Under the pieces are notes generated by a model. That model had not been told where the DNA came from and did not search any database. It saw only the letters and a list, made by a program, of their open reading frames with translations. Positions 1 to 6,377 of a stretch of DNA of 18,227 nt are shown here, piece after piece. Both the position numbers and the translations under genes were made by a program. Every line of letters begins with the position of its first letter. The stretch's first letter is position 1. The DNA is from JANLQX01 sp043775075 (GTDB taxonomy: Bacteria; Actinomycetota; Acidimicrobiia; Acidimicrobiales; JANYDT01): contig JAYVSS010000199.1 in assembly GCA_043775075.1 (NCBI GenBank), positions 1 through 18,227 of the forward strand, in the 5' to 3' direction.

Positions 1-983
1 CGGAAATCGAGGAGCTCGGCGTTACCGAGGTGGTCGCCGTCAACCTGCCACGGGAAGGGGCGGTGAGCGCGGACGGTGAAGCCGGTTAGATGCGTTCGAA
101 CATCAACGTTGCGGTGCTTTGCGAGGCGACCGCCACCACGAATGGCTGCCGTCACTGCCCCCAAGGTACCGACGAGATCAAGCTTCTTGAGTATCACCAG
201 CGACAGCGGGTTATCGAAATTCGCTTCCGGGGACAATGACAGCGCGCGAGGTCCTAAGTACGTATAGGGATCGGTGTTCATGGCAATGGCGAAAAACCCG
301 TCGACGTAATCCGAGCCAGCCCCAGAGCGACCCCGTTGGGCGGATTGCGCAGATTGCGCGGCGAAGGGAAGGGCGTCAGGATCGTCGAGCGCCGCCATGG
401 CCCCGGACCCTACGGAAGGCGAAGGGCCGAATGAAACCCGAAAGTGTAGATGCTTACGATCAAAACGGCGAGCCCACGTGTCAACAGCCGCGAACATAAA
501 CAGGGGATGACCCAACCAACGCTTCAGTTGTCCGCGCTTCTCAACTTGTTCAACTACCGCGGCGTCGTAGCCCATGCCGACGTGGAACAAGAAAAAGCGG
601 CCGTTCACATTGCCGAGCCCAACCCGTCGAATAGATGAGCGGCCAATGGCTTCGAGTAACTGGGTAGTAGCTTCCACGGGTTCATTGACAAACCCAATGG
701 TGCGGGCAAACACATTGGTTGATCCACCAGGAAGTACACCGAGGGCCGTAGGCGTACGTACTAATCCGTTGGCTACCTCGTTGACGGTTCCGTCGCCACC
801 AAGAGACACAACCAGCTCGATCCCTTGGGCCGACGCACCCTGAGCCATTCGGGTGGCATGTCCGCGGCGCTTGGTTTCGGCCACGGTCAAATCGTGCTCG
901 GCCGCCAATGCGTTCTGAATCATCACGCGCCCACGAGCAGTGACCCCCGAAGCCGACGGGTTGACGATAAGCAGGATCTTCAT
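1..983 (-). CDS. Diacylglycerol/lipid kinase family protein (partial, 3' end outside window)
   Basis: Translating the minus strand from the ATG at 983-981 gives an open frame of 327 codons that reaches the window edge with no stop. The N-terminus is MKILLIVNPSASG, followed by the nucleotide-binding GGDGT motif (residues 62-66) and LPGGSTNVFAR (84-94). These are hallmarks of the DagK/YegS/BmrU lipid kinase family, which phosphorylates diacylglycerol or a related membrane lipid using ATP. The last visible part, FPWQVDGDHLGNAELLDF, resembles the usual C-terminal strand of the family, so only a short tail is probably missing. A proline/alanine/serine-rich loop at about residues 203-240 looks like a family-variable insertion and includes an AQS-type repeat. 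A weak Shine-Dalgarno (CAGGG) lies 5 bases before the ATG. The gene is divergent from etfB. The family is clear; the lipid substrate is not. Confidence 0.88.
   Translation of the reverse strand, partial: MKILLIVNPSASGVTARGRVMIQNALAAEHDLTVAETKRRGHATRMAQGASAQGIELVVSLGGDGTVNEVANGLVRTPTALGVLPGGSTNVFARTIGFVNEPVEATTQLLEAIGRSSIRRVGLGNVNGRFFLFHVGMGYDAAVVEQVEKRGQLKRWLGHPLFMFAAVDTWARRFDRKHLHFRVSFGPSPSVGSGAMAALDDPDALPFAAQSAQSAQRGRSGAGSDYVDGFFAIAMNTDPYTYLGPRALSLSPEANFDNPLSLVILKKLDLVGTLGAVTAAIRGGGRLAKHRNVDVRTHLTGFTVRAHRPFPWQVDGDHLGNAELLDF
343..360. repeat. 9-bp tandem repeat inside the lipid kinase gene
   Basis: Two adjacent 9-base units, GATTGCGCA and GATTGCGCG, lie in the minus-strand lipid kinase gene and encode an Ala-Gln-Ser repeat in a low-complexity loop. 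Similar 9-base repeats occur in other genes of this window. Confidence 0.7.
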
Positions 984-1221
984 AGCGCCCTGCCATTCTG
1001 CCCGATGCAAGTGGATCTTCCGTCGAGGCTCTAGTCAGAGGACTTGTTGCATTCGAAAGGTCGCCCACTAAGCCAGTTTTTTTCACAAGCAATGAGAAAA
1101 CAGCGTTAGTAGGCGACATTTTCGATTGCAGGCAGCCCGAAAACCCGAAAATTCGTGAATCCGGACACAAACGCTTGTGCAGATTTTCACAACCGCCCGA
1201 AACAGCGGCAGAATGAGCGGT
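984..1221. promoter_or_regulatory. Divergent intergenic region between the lipid kinase and etfB genes
   Basis: This 238-base gap must hold the promoters of both divergent genes, although no convincing -35/-10 pair stands out. It contains TTTTCACAA twice (1080-1088 and 1184-1192), an inverted repeat CACAA-acgc-TTGTG (1166-1179), a perfect tandem pair of CCCGAAAA (1136-1143 and 1144-1151) and a related CCCGAAAC at 1196-1203. The repeated CACAA/TTGTG elements could be regulator half-sites; that is inference. Confidence 0.45.
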
Positions 1222-2001
1222 ATGAACGTCGCCGTCTGTGTAAAGCAGATTCCAGATCCAGCTACCCCTGGCTCACTTGACCCGTCCACCCATGCTCTTG
1301 TTCGTCAGGGCAAGCTCATCCTCGACGATTCCGATGCCTATGGCGTGGAAATGGCCCTACGCCTGGTCGAAGCTGCTGGTGGTGGCGAAGTGACATTAGT
1401 GTCGATGGCCCCCAACTCTGAGCAATCGGGCCTCCGTACCGGCCTCGCCATGGGCGCACATAAGGCCATTCTGGTGTCCGATCCAGCCCTCGCCGGGTCC
1501 GACGCCTTGAGCACCGCCAAGGTTCTGGCCGCAGCTATCAAGCGTGCCAACCCCGACTTGGTCATTGCCGCCACCGAATCAACCGACGGGTACACCGGGA
1601 CCACCCCCGTTCAGGTTGCTGAGTTGCTGGGCTTCCCGAGCGTGACCTTCGCCAAAAAGGTCACCGTTACGGGCACTTCGGTTGCGGTTGAGCGCCAAAC
1701 CGAAGCCGGATACGACGATGTTGCCGTGAACCTTCCCGCCATGATCACCGTTACCGCAGGCGTGGTCGAAGTTCGCTACCCGTCGTTCAAAGGCATCATG
1801 GCCGCCAAAGGCAAGCCGCTTGAAGAACTGAAGATCGCCGATCTCGGCATCGACGCATCGTGTGTTGGCTGGGCCGGTGGCGGACAGAAGATCTCGTCGG
1901 TAGAAAACGCTGAATCCCGTGGATCAGGCGAAGTCATCGAAGACGACGGCGAATCGCACCAGAAAATCATCGCATTCCTCGAACAACTCAAGGTCATCTG
2001 A
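1222..2001 (+). CDS. etfB: Electron transfer flavoprotein, beta subunit
   Basis: The beta subunit pairs with EtfA to form the soluble FAD/AMP heterodimer that carries electrons from acyl-CoA and other dehydrogenases to the membrane quinone pool. From the ATG at 1222 the protein is 259 residues, normal for the family, and begins MNVAVCVKQIPDPAT, the typical ETF beta start. The middle contains ESTDGYTGTTPVQVAELLGF, and the region near residue 185-200 contains YPSFKGIMAAKGKPLEEL, a strongly conserved ETF beta segment. In-frame starts also exist at 1213 (ATG) and 1177 (GTG). None has a strong ribosome binding site, so the choice rests on family alignment, and 1213 is nearly as plausible. The gene is followed after 54 bases by etfA, almost certainly as one transcript. 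Confidence 0.95.
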   Translation: MNVAVCVKQIPDPATPGSLDPSTHALVRQGKLILDDSDAYGVEMALRLVEAAGGGEVTLVSMAPNSEQSGLRTGLAMGAHKAILVSDPALAGSDALSTAKVLAAAIKRANPDLVIAATESTDGYTGTTPVQVAELLGFPSVTFAKKVTVTGTSVAVERQTEAGYDDVAVNLPAMITVTAGVVEVRYPSFKGIMAAKGKPLEELKIADLGIDASCVGWAGGGQKISSVENAESRGSGEVIEDDGESHQKIIAFLEQLKVI

Positions 2002-2055
2002 GTCGGCTCGGCCGGTCCACAGATCCTCTTTATAAAGTCCAGCAAGGGAACTCAC

Positions 2056-3015
2056 ATGGCTATTAATAACATTCTCGTCGTCGCCGAATCCGCCGATGGC
2101 AAAGTAGCAACCTCCACCCTCGAACTTCTCACTGCGGCCAAAGCCACTGGCGCAACCGTGTCGGCGATCGTTGCTGGCGACGGTTCCGCAGAAGCCGCTG
2201 AACTTGGAGCATTCGGTGCATCCAAGGTCTATGCAACTGGCGATCTTGGCGGGGCGCTCCTGGGAGTACCAGTTGCTTCGGCTATCGCTGGCATGGTCGC
2301 AGGTGGAAACGCCCCCGATCTCGTGCTCGTGGCCCAAACCTACGATGGACGTGATATCGCCGGTCGCCTGTCGGCCAAGCTCGATAAAACCGTTCTCACC
2401 AACGGTGTTGGCTTCGCCATCGACGGCGATTCCGTTGTGGTGGATCACGCAGTGTTCGGTGGCGCAAAGATCGTGAAGGCCACCTTCACCGGCTCGGGCC
2501 CATTTATCGCCATGATTCGCCCCAAGTCCTTCGCTGCTGAGTCTGCTGGCGGCGCCGCTGCCCCGATCGAAGCCGTTTCAGTGGCCGACGCTGGTACCGC
2601 AATTGTCACTGAGCGTCACGTTGAGGCTCGCACCGGTCCGAAACTTGATGAGGCCGCCGTAGTGGTTTCTGGTGGACGCGGTCTGGGCGAAGCCGACAAG
2701 TACTCCATGATCGAAGACTTGGCCAAGCAGCTCAATGGTGCCCCAGGCGCATCACGGGCCATCGTTGACGCTGGTTGGGTGCCTTACGCCTACCAAGTTG
2801 GCCAAACCGGCAAGACGGTAAAGCCTGAGGTGTACCTGGCCGCCGGGATCTCCGGGGCCACGCAGCACATGGTGGGCATGAAGGGTGCGAAGAACATCAT
2901 CGCCATCAACAAGGACAAAGAAGCCCCGATCTTCGGCATTGCCGACCTTGGCATCGTTGGCGACGTTCACAAGGTTCTCCCGAAGCTCATCGAAGCCCTC
3001 AAAGCTCGCGGCTAG
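2056..3015 (+). CDS. etfA: Electron transfer flavoprotein, alpha subunit
   Basis: This is the FAD-binding partner of EtfB. The protein has 319 residues, normal for the family. The N-terminal half (MAINNILVVAESADGKVA...) is the ETF alpha/beta fold. The C-terminal half is the FAD domain, with VVSGGRGLG near residue 200 and then YQVGQTGKTVKPEVYLAAGI and SGATQHMVGMKGAKNIIAIN. The conserved end IFGIADLGIVGDVHKVLPKL is also present. The start is supported by AAGGGA (2042-2047) upstream of the ATG. The etfBA pair stands alone here, with no ETF-quinone oxidoreductase or acyl-CoA dehydrogenase in the window, so the electron donor is unknown. Confidence 0.97.
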   Translation: MAINNILVVAESADGKVATSTLELLTAAKATGATVSAIVAGDGSAEAAELGAFGASKVYATGDLGGALLGVPVASAIAGMVAGGNAPDLVLVAQTYDGRDIAGRLSAKLDKTVLTNGVGFAIDGDSVVVDHAVFGGAKIVKATFTGSGPFIAMIRPKSFAAESAGGAAAPIEAVSVADAGTAIVTERHVEARTGPKLDEAAVVVSGGRGLGEADKYSMIEDLAKQLNGAPGASRAIVDAGWVPYAYQVGQTGKTVKPEVYLAAGISGATQHMVGMKGAKNIIAINKDKEAPIFGIADLGIVGDVHKVLPKLIEALKARG

Positions 3016-3028
3016 GGTTCTCGCCCTC

Positions 3029-3046
3029 CGAGCGCTTCGAGCGCTT
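3029..3046. repeat. 9-bp tandem repeat with self-complementary core after etfA
   Basis: Two copies of CGAGCGCTT are directly joined, 13 bases after the etfA stop codon. The AGCGCT core is its own reverse complement, so the two copies can form a small stem around a TCG loop (3031-3045). No T-run follows, so it is not a terminator by itself. Confidence 0.55.
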
Positions 3047-3132
3047 CGGCACTGTTAAGGTCCGAGTTTGGGTGGGAATGTGTCCCTTGTTAGCGGACAA
3101 AATCCAACCCAGTATGCACACGTGGTGAATGT

Positions 3133-3163
3133 AACGGCGGCCTTCGGGTCGCCGTTTTGCTTT
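3133..3163 (+). terminator. Probable Rho-independent terminator of etfBA
   Basis: The arms AACGGCGGCC (3133-3142) and GGTCGCCGTT (3147-3156) form a 10-bp stem with one G-T pair, closed by a TTCG tetraloop. A T-rich stretch (TTGCTTT) follows. It lies about 120 bases after the etfA stop and before the next gene, which suits the end of the etfBA transcript. The T-run is interrupted by GC, so the strength is uncertain. Confidence 0.72.
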
Positions 3164-3359
3164 GGGCCAACTGAGCGCTGGTCCTTTAAAAGTCGTGGGA
3201 CGAGTGCGGTGTTTCGATCCCTAATCCCACGGGTTTGCCGAGATCGCCGAATCCGGGAGGAACCGACCGACCCGCACGACAAGCGGGGCTCGCTGCTCAA
3301 TCGGTCAAATCGTGATTCGTGGTGTCGAGAATCTGAGGTTTCCACGGTAGGTTGGGCCT
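3164..3359. other. Intergenic region upstream of the SnoaL-like gene
   Basis: No credible gene is seen here; the short open frames have no family resemblance and no ribosome binding site. The one notable structure is an inverted repeat CGTGGGA (3194-3200) and TCCCACG (3225-3231) around 24 bases. The stretch GTTTCGATCC between the arms superficially recalls a tRNA T-arm, but no tRNA cloverleaf can be built. The promoter of the downstream gene should lie in this stretch. Confidence 0.4.
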
Positions 3360-3761
3360 ATGGCTGTCGACGATGAAGTGGCGGTTCTCGCCGCAAATAC
3401 CGCGTTCTATGAAGCATTTGAACGACGGGACTACGACACGATGAGTGACCTTTGGGAGCACTCCGATCGGGTGGTTTGTACGCATCCAGGTTGGTCGTCG
3501 TTGCATGGGTGGGGCAAGGTTTCTGGCTCTTGGGTGGCGTTGCTGGAGAACTCGCAGCATTTGCAGTTTATCTTGACCAATGAGCTTGTTGGCGTGGTGA
3601 GTGACGCGGCGTGGGTGACCGTCGATGAGAACATTCTGGACGGACCCGAAAACAATACGGTCGCCGCCATGAACGTTTTCATCCGGGATGAGAACTCCAA
3701 GTTCGGTTGGCGGATTGTGGCGCATCACGGCTCGGTGGTGCACGCTTCAGCCGGTTTGTAA
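3360..3761 (+). CDS. SnoaL/NTF2-like protein (hypothetical)
   Basis: This is a 133-residue protein of the SnoaL/nuclear transport factor 2 superfamily, small cone-shaped alpha+beta barrels. The fold is suggested by the N-terminal helix AANTAFYEAFERRDYDTMSD, the WEHSDRVVCTHPGW strand segment and the closing WRIVAHHGSVV. The family covers small isomerases, hydrolases, stress proteins and binding proteins, so the function cannot be assigned. There is no signal peptide or membrane segment. The start at 3360 is preceded by a GGTAGG-type purine stretch. The gene sits alone between the etfBA terminator and the convergent SorC-type regulator, with no sign of an operon partner. Confidence 0.8.
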   Translation: MAVDDEVAVLAANTAFYEAFERRDYDTMSDLWEHSDRVVCTHPGWSSLHGWGKVSGSWVALLENSQHLQFILTNELVGVVSDAAWVTVDENILDGPENNTVAAMNVFIRDENSKFGWRIVAHHGSVVHASAGL

Positions 3762-3991
3762 TCTGCTGCTGGGGCTCCCCGATGCGTCCTGGCTCCTCGG
3801 TTCGCCGAAGAGCGGCTGGATGGTTGTCGTCAAGCGAGTGCGTGGTGTCGTTTATCTCTGCCACCACCTGTGTAAACCTCTACGCCATGTAAACCTCCAC
3901 GCCGAATCCTGTCCTTCGACCGTCAACTTGAGCTCGTTCGATTTCGGTTTGCGACTGCTGGAATTCGTGCGGAGGGCCGACCGGTTGTGGC
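3762..3991. other. Convergent intergenic region with a 17-bp-period direct repeat
   Basis: This 230-base gap lies between the 3' ends of the SnoaL-like gene and the minus-strand regulator. It holds two copies of TGTAAACCTCYACGCC (3871-3886 and 3888-3903) differing at one base, and a weak inverted repeat GTGGTG/CACCAC (3842-3847 and 3862-3867). No terminator with a T-run was seen for either gene and no gene is supported. Confidence 0.5.
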
Positions 3992-5056
3992 TCACGACGC
4001 TCCGTAAACGAGTTGCTGCGCAGTCACAACATCGGTTACGAGAGTGTTTACCCACCCACCAACGAGAGCCCCGCGGATTGCGGCGTGCTTGCTCGGCCCA
4101 CCACCAACGCCGATTGTGCGTTGACACGCCCGCAATTGCTCGACCGTAACACCGATGATCAGGTCGTCAAGTTCGCTCGAGACGGAGTTGCCATCTCGGT
4201 CGATAAAGCGAAGATTCACTTGGCCGACGGCACCCAGTTTGATCGCATGCACGAACTGGGCGCGGGTGAAAAAGTTGCCGCCGGGTCGCAGTGGCGCATC
4301 TATCGAGCACGTGCCAATGCCGACGAGTGCCTCGTCTATGCGATCGAGTAGCCCCAGCGACTCTTGGGCATAGCTATCGTTTTCTAGGATTGTGTGGCGC
4401 AACTCGGGGGATGTGACGACACCGGGCACGCGCAGGAATCTCGGCTGGGCACCGGTGATGCGTGCGAGTTGCTGGGTCACCTCTGCCGCCTCGTGCTGTA
4501 TTTCCGGAGGCCCGACGTCGCCGAGCATCTCCACCACGTACCTAGCGGGAGTTCGGGCGGGGGACTCGAGGGCGCGCACGGCCTCGCGCAGTGTCCGGCT
4601 CCAAGAGGTGAAGCCGATAACGTCGCCCACCAGCGGGTTCTCTTGGAGGTACCCGGCAAGCACAAGTCCAAGATCGCGGACGAGGCGCATTTCGTCTTGG
4701 GAGTCGGGGACGTCAAACACGAGTGCCTCACGCAAACCAAATGTCTCCACGAGCGCTTGCTCGAGTTCGAGTTGGAGGCCAGGCGGAACGCGCACCGTGG
4801 TGCGAACGATTCCGCAACCGACGGCTTCCTCAAGTAGTCGCGAGACACGCGACTGAGACAAACCCAGGGATTCGGCTACCTCGCTCTGCTTGAGCCCGCG
4901 CACGTGGTAGCGCCATGCCACTTGGGCGACGAGGCGCAGCTGGATGCTCTCTGCGCCAGTGCTGGACGGGAGCTCGACATTGGTCGGTACTTGTTGTGCC
5001 GTTTTGCTGCCAGGGGTTGTCGACGACACCGATGTGCCTAACGTCTCTTCTTTCAC
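3992..5056 (-). CDS. SorC-family (EryD-like) sugar-responsive transcriptional regulator
   Basis: This 354-residue protein has an N-terminal helix-turn-helix (about residues 57-83, QSEVAESLGLSQSRVSRLLE) and a large C-terminal sugar-binding domain ending in GGGPSKHAAIRGALVGGW and NTLVTDVVTAQQLV, the typical close of the SorC/DeoR-like effector domain. SorC regulators bind phosphorylated sugars or polyols and control the adjacent catabolic operon; EryD of the erythritol locus belongs to this family. The start is GTG at 5056-5054, with AAGG 8 bases upstream. The first 40 or so residues are a Ser/Thr-rich extension absent from most relatives, so a later start is possible. It is divergent from the transporter operon across 148 bases, so it very likely controls that operon and itself. 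Confidence 0.9.
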   Translation of the reverse strand: MKEETLGTSVSSTTPGSKTAQQVPTNVELPSSTGAESIQLRLVAQVAWRYHVRGLKQSEVAESLGLSQSRVSRLLEEAVGCGIVRTTVRVPPGLQLELEQALVETFGLREALVFDVPDSQDEMRLVRDLGLVLAGYLQENPLVGDVIGFTSWSRTLREAVRALESPARTPARYVVEMLGDVGPPEIQHEAAEVTQQLARITGAQPRFLRVPGVVTSPELRHTILENDSYAQESLGLLDRIDEALVGIGTCSIDAPLRPGGNFFTRAQFVHAIKLGAVGQVNLRFIDRDGNSVSSELDDLIIGVTVEQLRACQRTIGVGGGPSKHAAIRGALVGGWVNTLVTDVVTAQQLVYGAS

Positions 5057-5204
5057 ACTGGCAACCTTAGAGAAACCTGCCCGAAGCCCTTGACGAATGG
5101 GCCTTAAGTATGAGTTACTGTTGTCACAAGATAGACATGCCAGTCATGAATATCCATTCAGAATGGTTCTACACTGAACCGCTCAAACGCATAGGGGACT
5201 CCAA
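5057..5204. promoter_or_regulatory. Divergent promoter/operator region of the regulator and the transport operon
   Basis: This region must contain the promoters of both the regulator and the ABC operon. TTGACG (5090-5095) and TTGTCA (5121-5126) could serve as -35 elements of the plus-strand promoter, but no matching -10 is convincing. Candidate operators are a perfect 13-base palindrome at 5154-5166, a lone GAATGG half-site at 5095-5100 and a short palindrome TTGTCACAA at 5121-5129. The ribosome binding site AGGGGA (5193-5198) lies 6 bases before the binding-protein ATG. Confidence 0.6.
5154..5166. promoter_or_regulatory. Candidate operator palindrome for the SorC-type regulator
   Basis: CCATTC-A-GAATGG is a perfect inverted repeat with 6-base arms and a single central base. 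It lies 38 bases upstream of the binding-protein start codon. The same half-site GAATGG occurs at 5095-5100. Position and symmetry suit a repressor or activator site for the divergent regulator; binding itself is inferred. Confidence 0.45.
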
Positions 5205-6269
5205 ATGAAGTTAAAGAAGTTTGTAATGGCCGCCGCGGTCGGGCTCGTCGGGACAATGGCAGTAGCGGGTTGCAGCAAGAGCAAGACTGCTGAAACAACA
5301 GTTGCTGTCGCAGAAACAGCAGCTCCCGCAGAAACAGCAGCTCCTGAAGCAACGGTGGCTGCCGCCGCAGAGACCGTGGCTGCTGCGGCTGCCGGTGGAA
5401 ACAAGACAATCGGCGTCTCGGTCGCCGACCAGAAATCACTGTTCTACATCGCCGCTGTCGATGGCATGAAGACCGCAGCCGAAAAGCTTGGTGTCAAGCT
5501 GATCGTTCTGTCGGCCGACAATGACGCCAACAAACAGGTCAACCAAGTCAACGACTTGATCACCCAGAAGATTGACGCGCTTGTGTTCATCGCCCAAGAC
5601 GCAACCGCTGCCGCCGCCGGCGTAAAGGCTGCGAACGAGGCCAACGTCCCGGTAATTGCAGTAGACCAGAAGCCAGAATCTGGCAATGGCAAACTCGCCA
5701 CGTACATAGCTACGGACAGCGTCAAGGCTGCCGACGTGCTTTGCCAGTGGGTATTCGACAAGATGGGCGGAACCGGAGAAATCGGAATCCTCCAGGGTGT
5801 CCTCGGCGCCACCGCCGAACTCCAGCGCAGCGAAGGCTGTGCCAAGGCACTGTCACGCAACCCGGGTATCAAGGTTGTAGCGAAGCAATCGGCTAACTGG
5901 GACGAGACCGAAGGTTACAAGGCAACCCAGAACATGCTCACGGCAAACCCTGGAATCAAAGCGATCATCGGCGAGTCCGACGCCATGGGCCTCGGAGCCG
6001 CCAAGGCCGCCAAAGATGCAAAGCGCGAGATCATTTCAGTCGGCATCGACGGCTTTCCCACGATGATCACCGCCATCAAGACTGGTTCACCGCAAGCTAC
6101 CCAGGCCCAAGTGCCGTTCACAATGGGCCAGATGTCGATCGACCAATCGCTCAAGGTGCTTGCTGGCGGGACACTGCCCCCAGTGCAGTATCAGGACACG
6201 GTGCTCGTCACAAGCGAGAACGTGAATACGGTCAACCCGGTCGACTTCTACGGCCCGAACGTCAAGTAA
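5205..6269 (+). CDS. ABC sugar/polyol transporter substrate-binding lipoprotein (RbsB-like)
   Basis: This 354-residue extracytoplasmic binding protein captures the substrate for the ABC importer encoded next. It has a lipoprotein signal peptide (MKLKKFVMAAAVGLVGTMAVAGC) with lipobox VAGC and Cys23 as the lipidation site, then an Ala/Thr/Glu-rich flexible linker (about 24-66), then a periplasmic-binding-protein type 1 fold of the ribose/galactose class. Typical elements are IGVSVADQKSLFYIAAVDGM, QVNQVNDLITQKIDALVFI, VPVIAVDQ and ISVGIDGFPTMITAIKTGS. AGGGGA sits 6 bases before the ATG. It is the first gene of the operon and is followed by a strong hairpin before the ATPase gene, an arrangement that often keeps binding-protein mRNA in excess. 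The fold fits monosaccharides and polyols; the ligand cannot be read from sequence. Confidence 0.93.
   Translation: MKLKKFVMAAAVGLVGTMAVAGCSKSKTAETTVAVAETAAPAETAAPEATVAAAAETVAAAAAGGNKTIGVSVADQKSLFYIAAVDGMKTAAEKLGVKLIVLSADNDANKQVNQVNDLITQKIDALVFIAQDATAAAAGVKAANEANVPVIAVDQKPESGNGKLATYIATDSVKAADVLCQWVFDKMGGTGEIGILQGVLGATAELQRSEGCAKALSRNPGIKVVAKQSANWDETEGYKATQNMLTANPGIKAIIGESDAMGLGAAKAAKDAKREIISVGIDGFPTMITAIKTGSPQATQAQVPFTMGQMSIDQSLKVLAGGTLPPVQYQDTVLVTSENVNTVNPVDFYGPNVK
5310..5344. repeat. 18-bp-period direct repeat in the lipoprotein linker
   Basis: GCAGAAACAGCAGCTCC occurs at 5310-5326 and again at 5328-5344. It encodes the repeated Ala-Glu-Thr-Ala-Ala-Pro block of the flexible linker behind the lipidated cysteine. 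Confidence 0.8.
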
Positions 6270-6284
6270 TTCTCCCTGCGTCGC

Positions 6285-6314
6285 CCTACTGGGTCCCTAA
6301 CCGGGCCCGGTAGG
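6285..6314 (+). promoter_or_regulatory. Strong intercistronic hairpin between the binding-protein and ATPase genes
   Basis: The arms CCTACTGGGTCC (6285-6296) and GGGCCCGGTAGG (6303-6314) pair over 12 bp with two G-T pairs, around the 6-base loop CTAACC. No T-run follows, so it is unlikely to be a simple intrinsic terminator. In other binding-protein-dependent transport operons (for example malE-malF), structures in this position stabilise upstream mRNA or limit downstream expression; that role is inferred here. Confidence 0.65.
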
Positions 6315-6377
6315 ACTTCGTCGCACCACCGATCTTTTCCGTACCACCCGAAGCAATCTCGTCGCAGAGGATTTCCC

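Noticed and set aside
682..1170. 162-codon minus-strand frame overlapping the lipid kinase start
   Set aside because: It is in another frame from the lipid kinase gene, whose protein carries the GGDGT motif and runs unbroken to the window edge.
3191..3235. Possible tRNA, suggested by GTTTCGATCC and a 7-bp inverted repeat
   Set aside because: The two 7-base arms are only 24 bases apart, far too close for a tRNA acceptor stem, and no D or anticodon arm can be drawn.
3068..3376. 102-codon open frame on the plus strand between etfA and the SnoaL-like gene, and a 96-codon frame on the minus strand over the same stretch
   Set aside because: Neither translation resembles a known family, neither has a convincing ribosome binding site, and the plus-strand frame runs through the terminator hairpin and into the next gene.
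5158..5439. 93-codon leucine/arginine-rich frame on the minus strand over the binding-protein start
   Set aside because: It is the antisense of the signal peptide and Ala-rich linker of the lipoprotein gene, and its repeats come from that gene's repeats.
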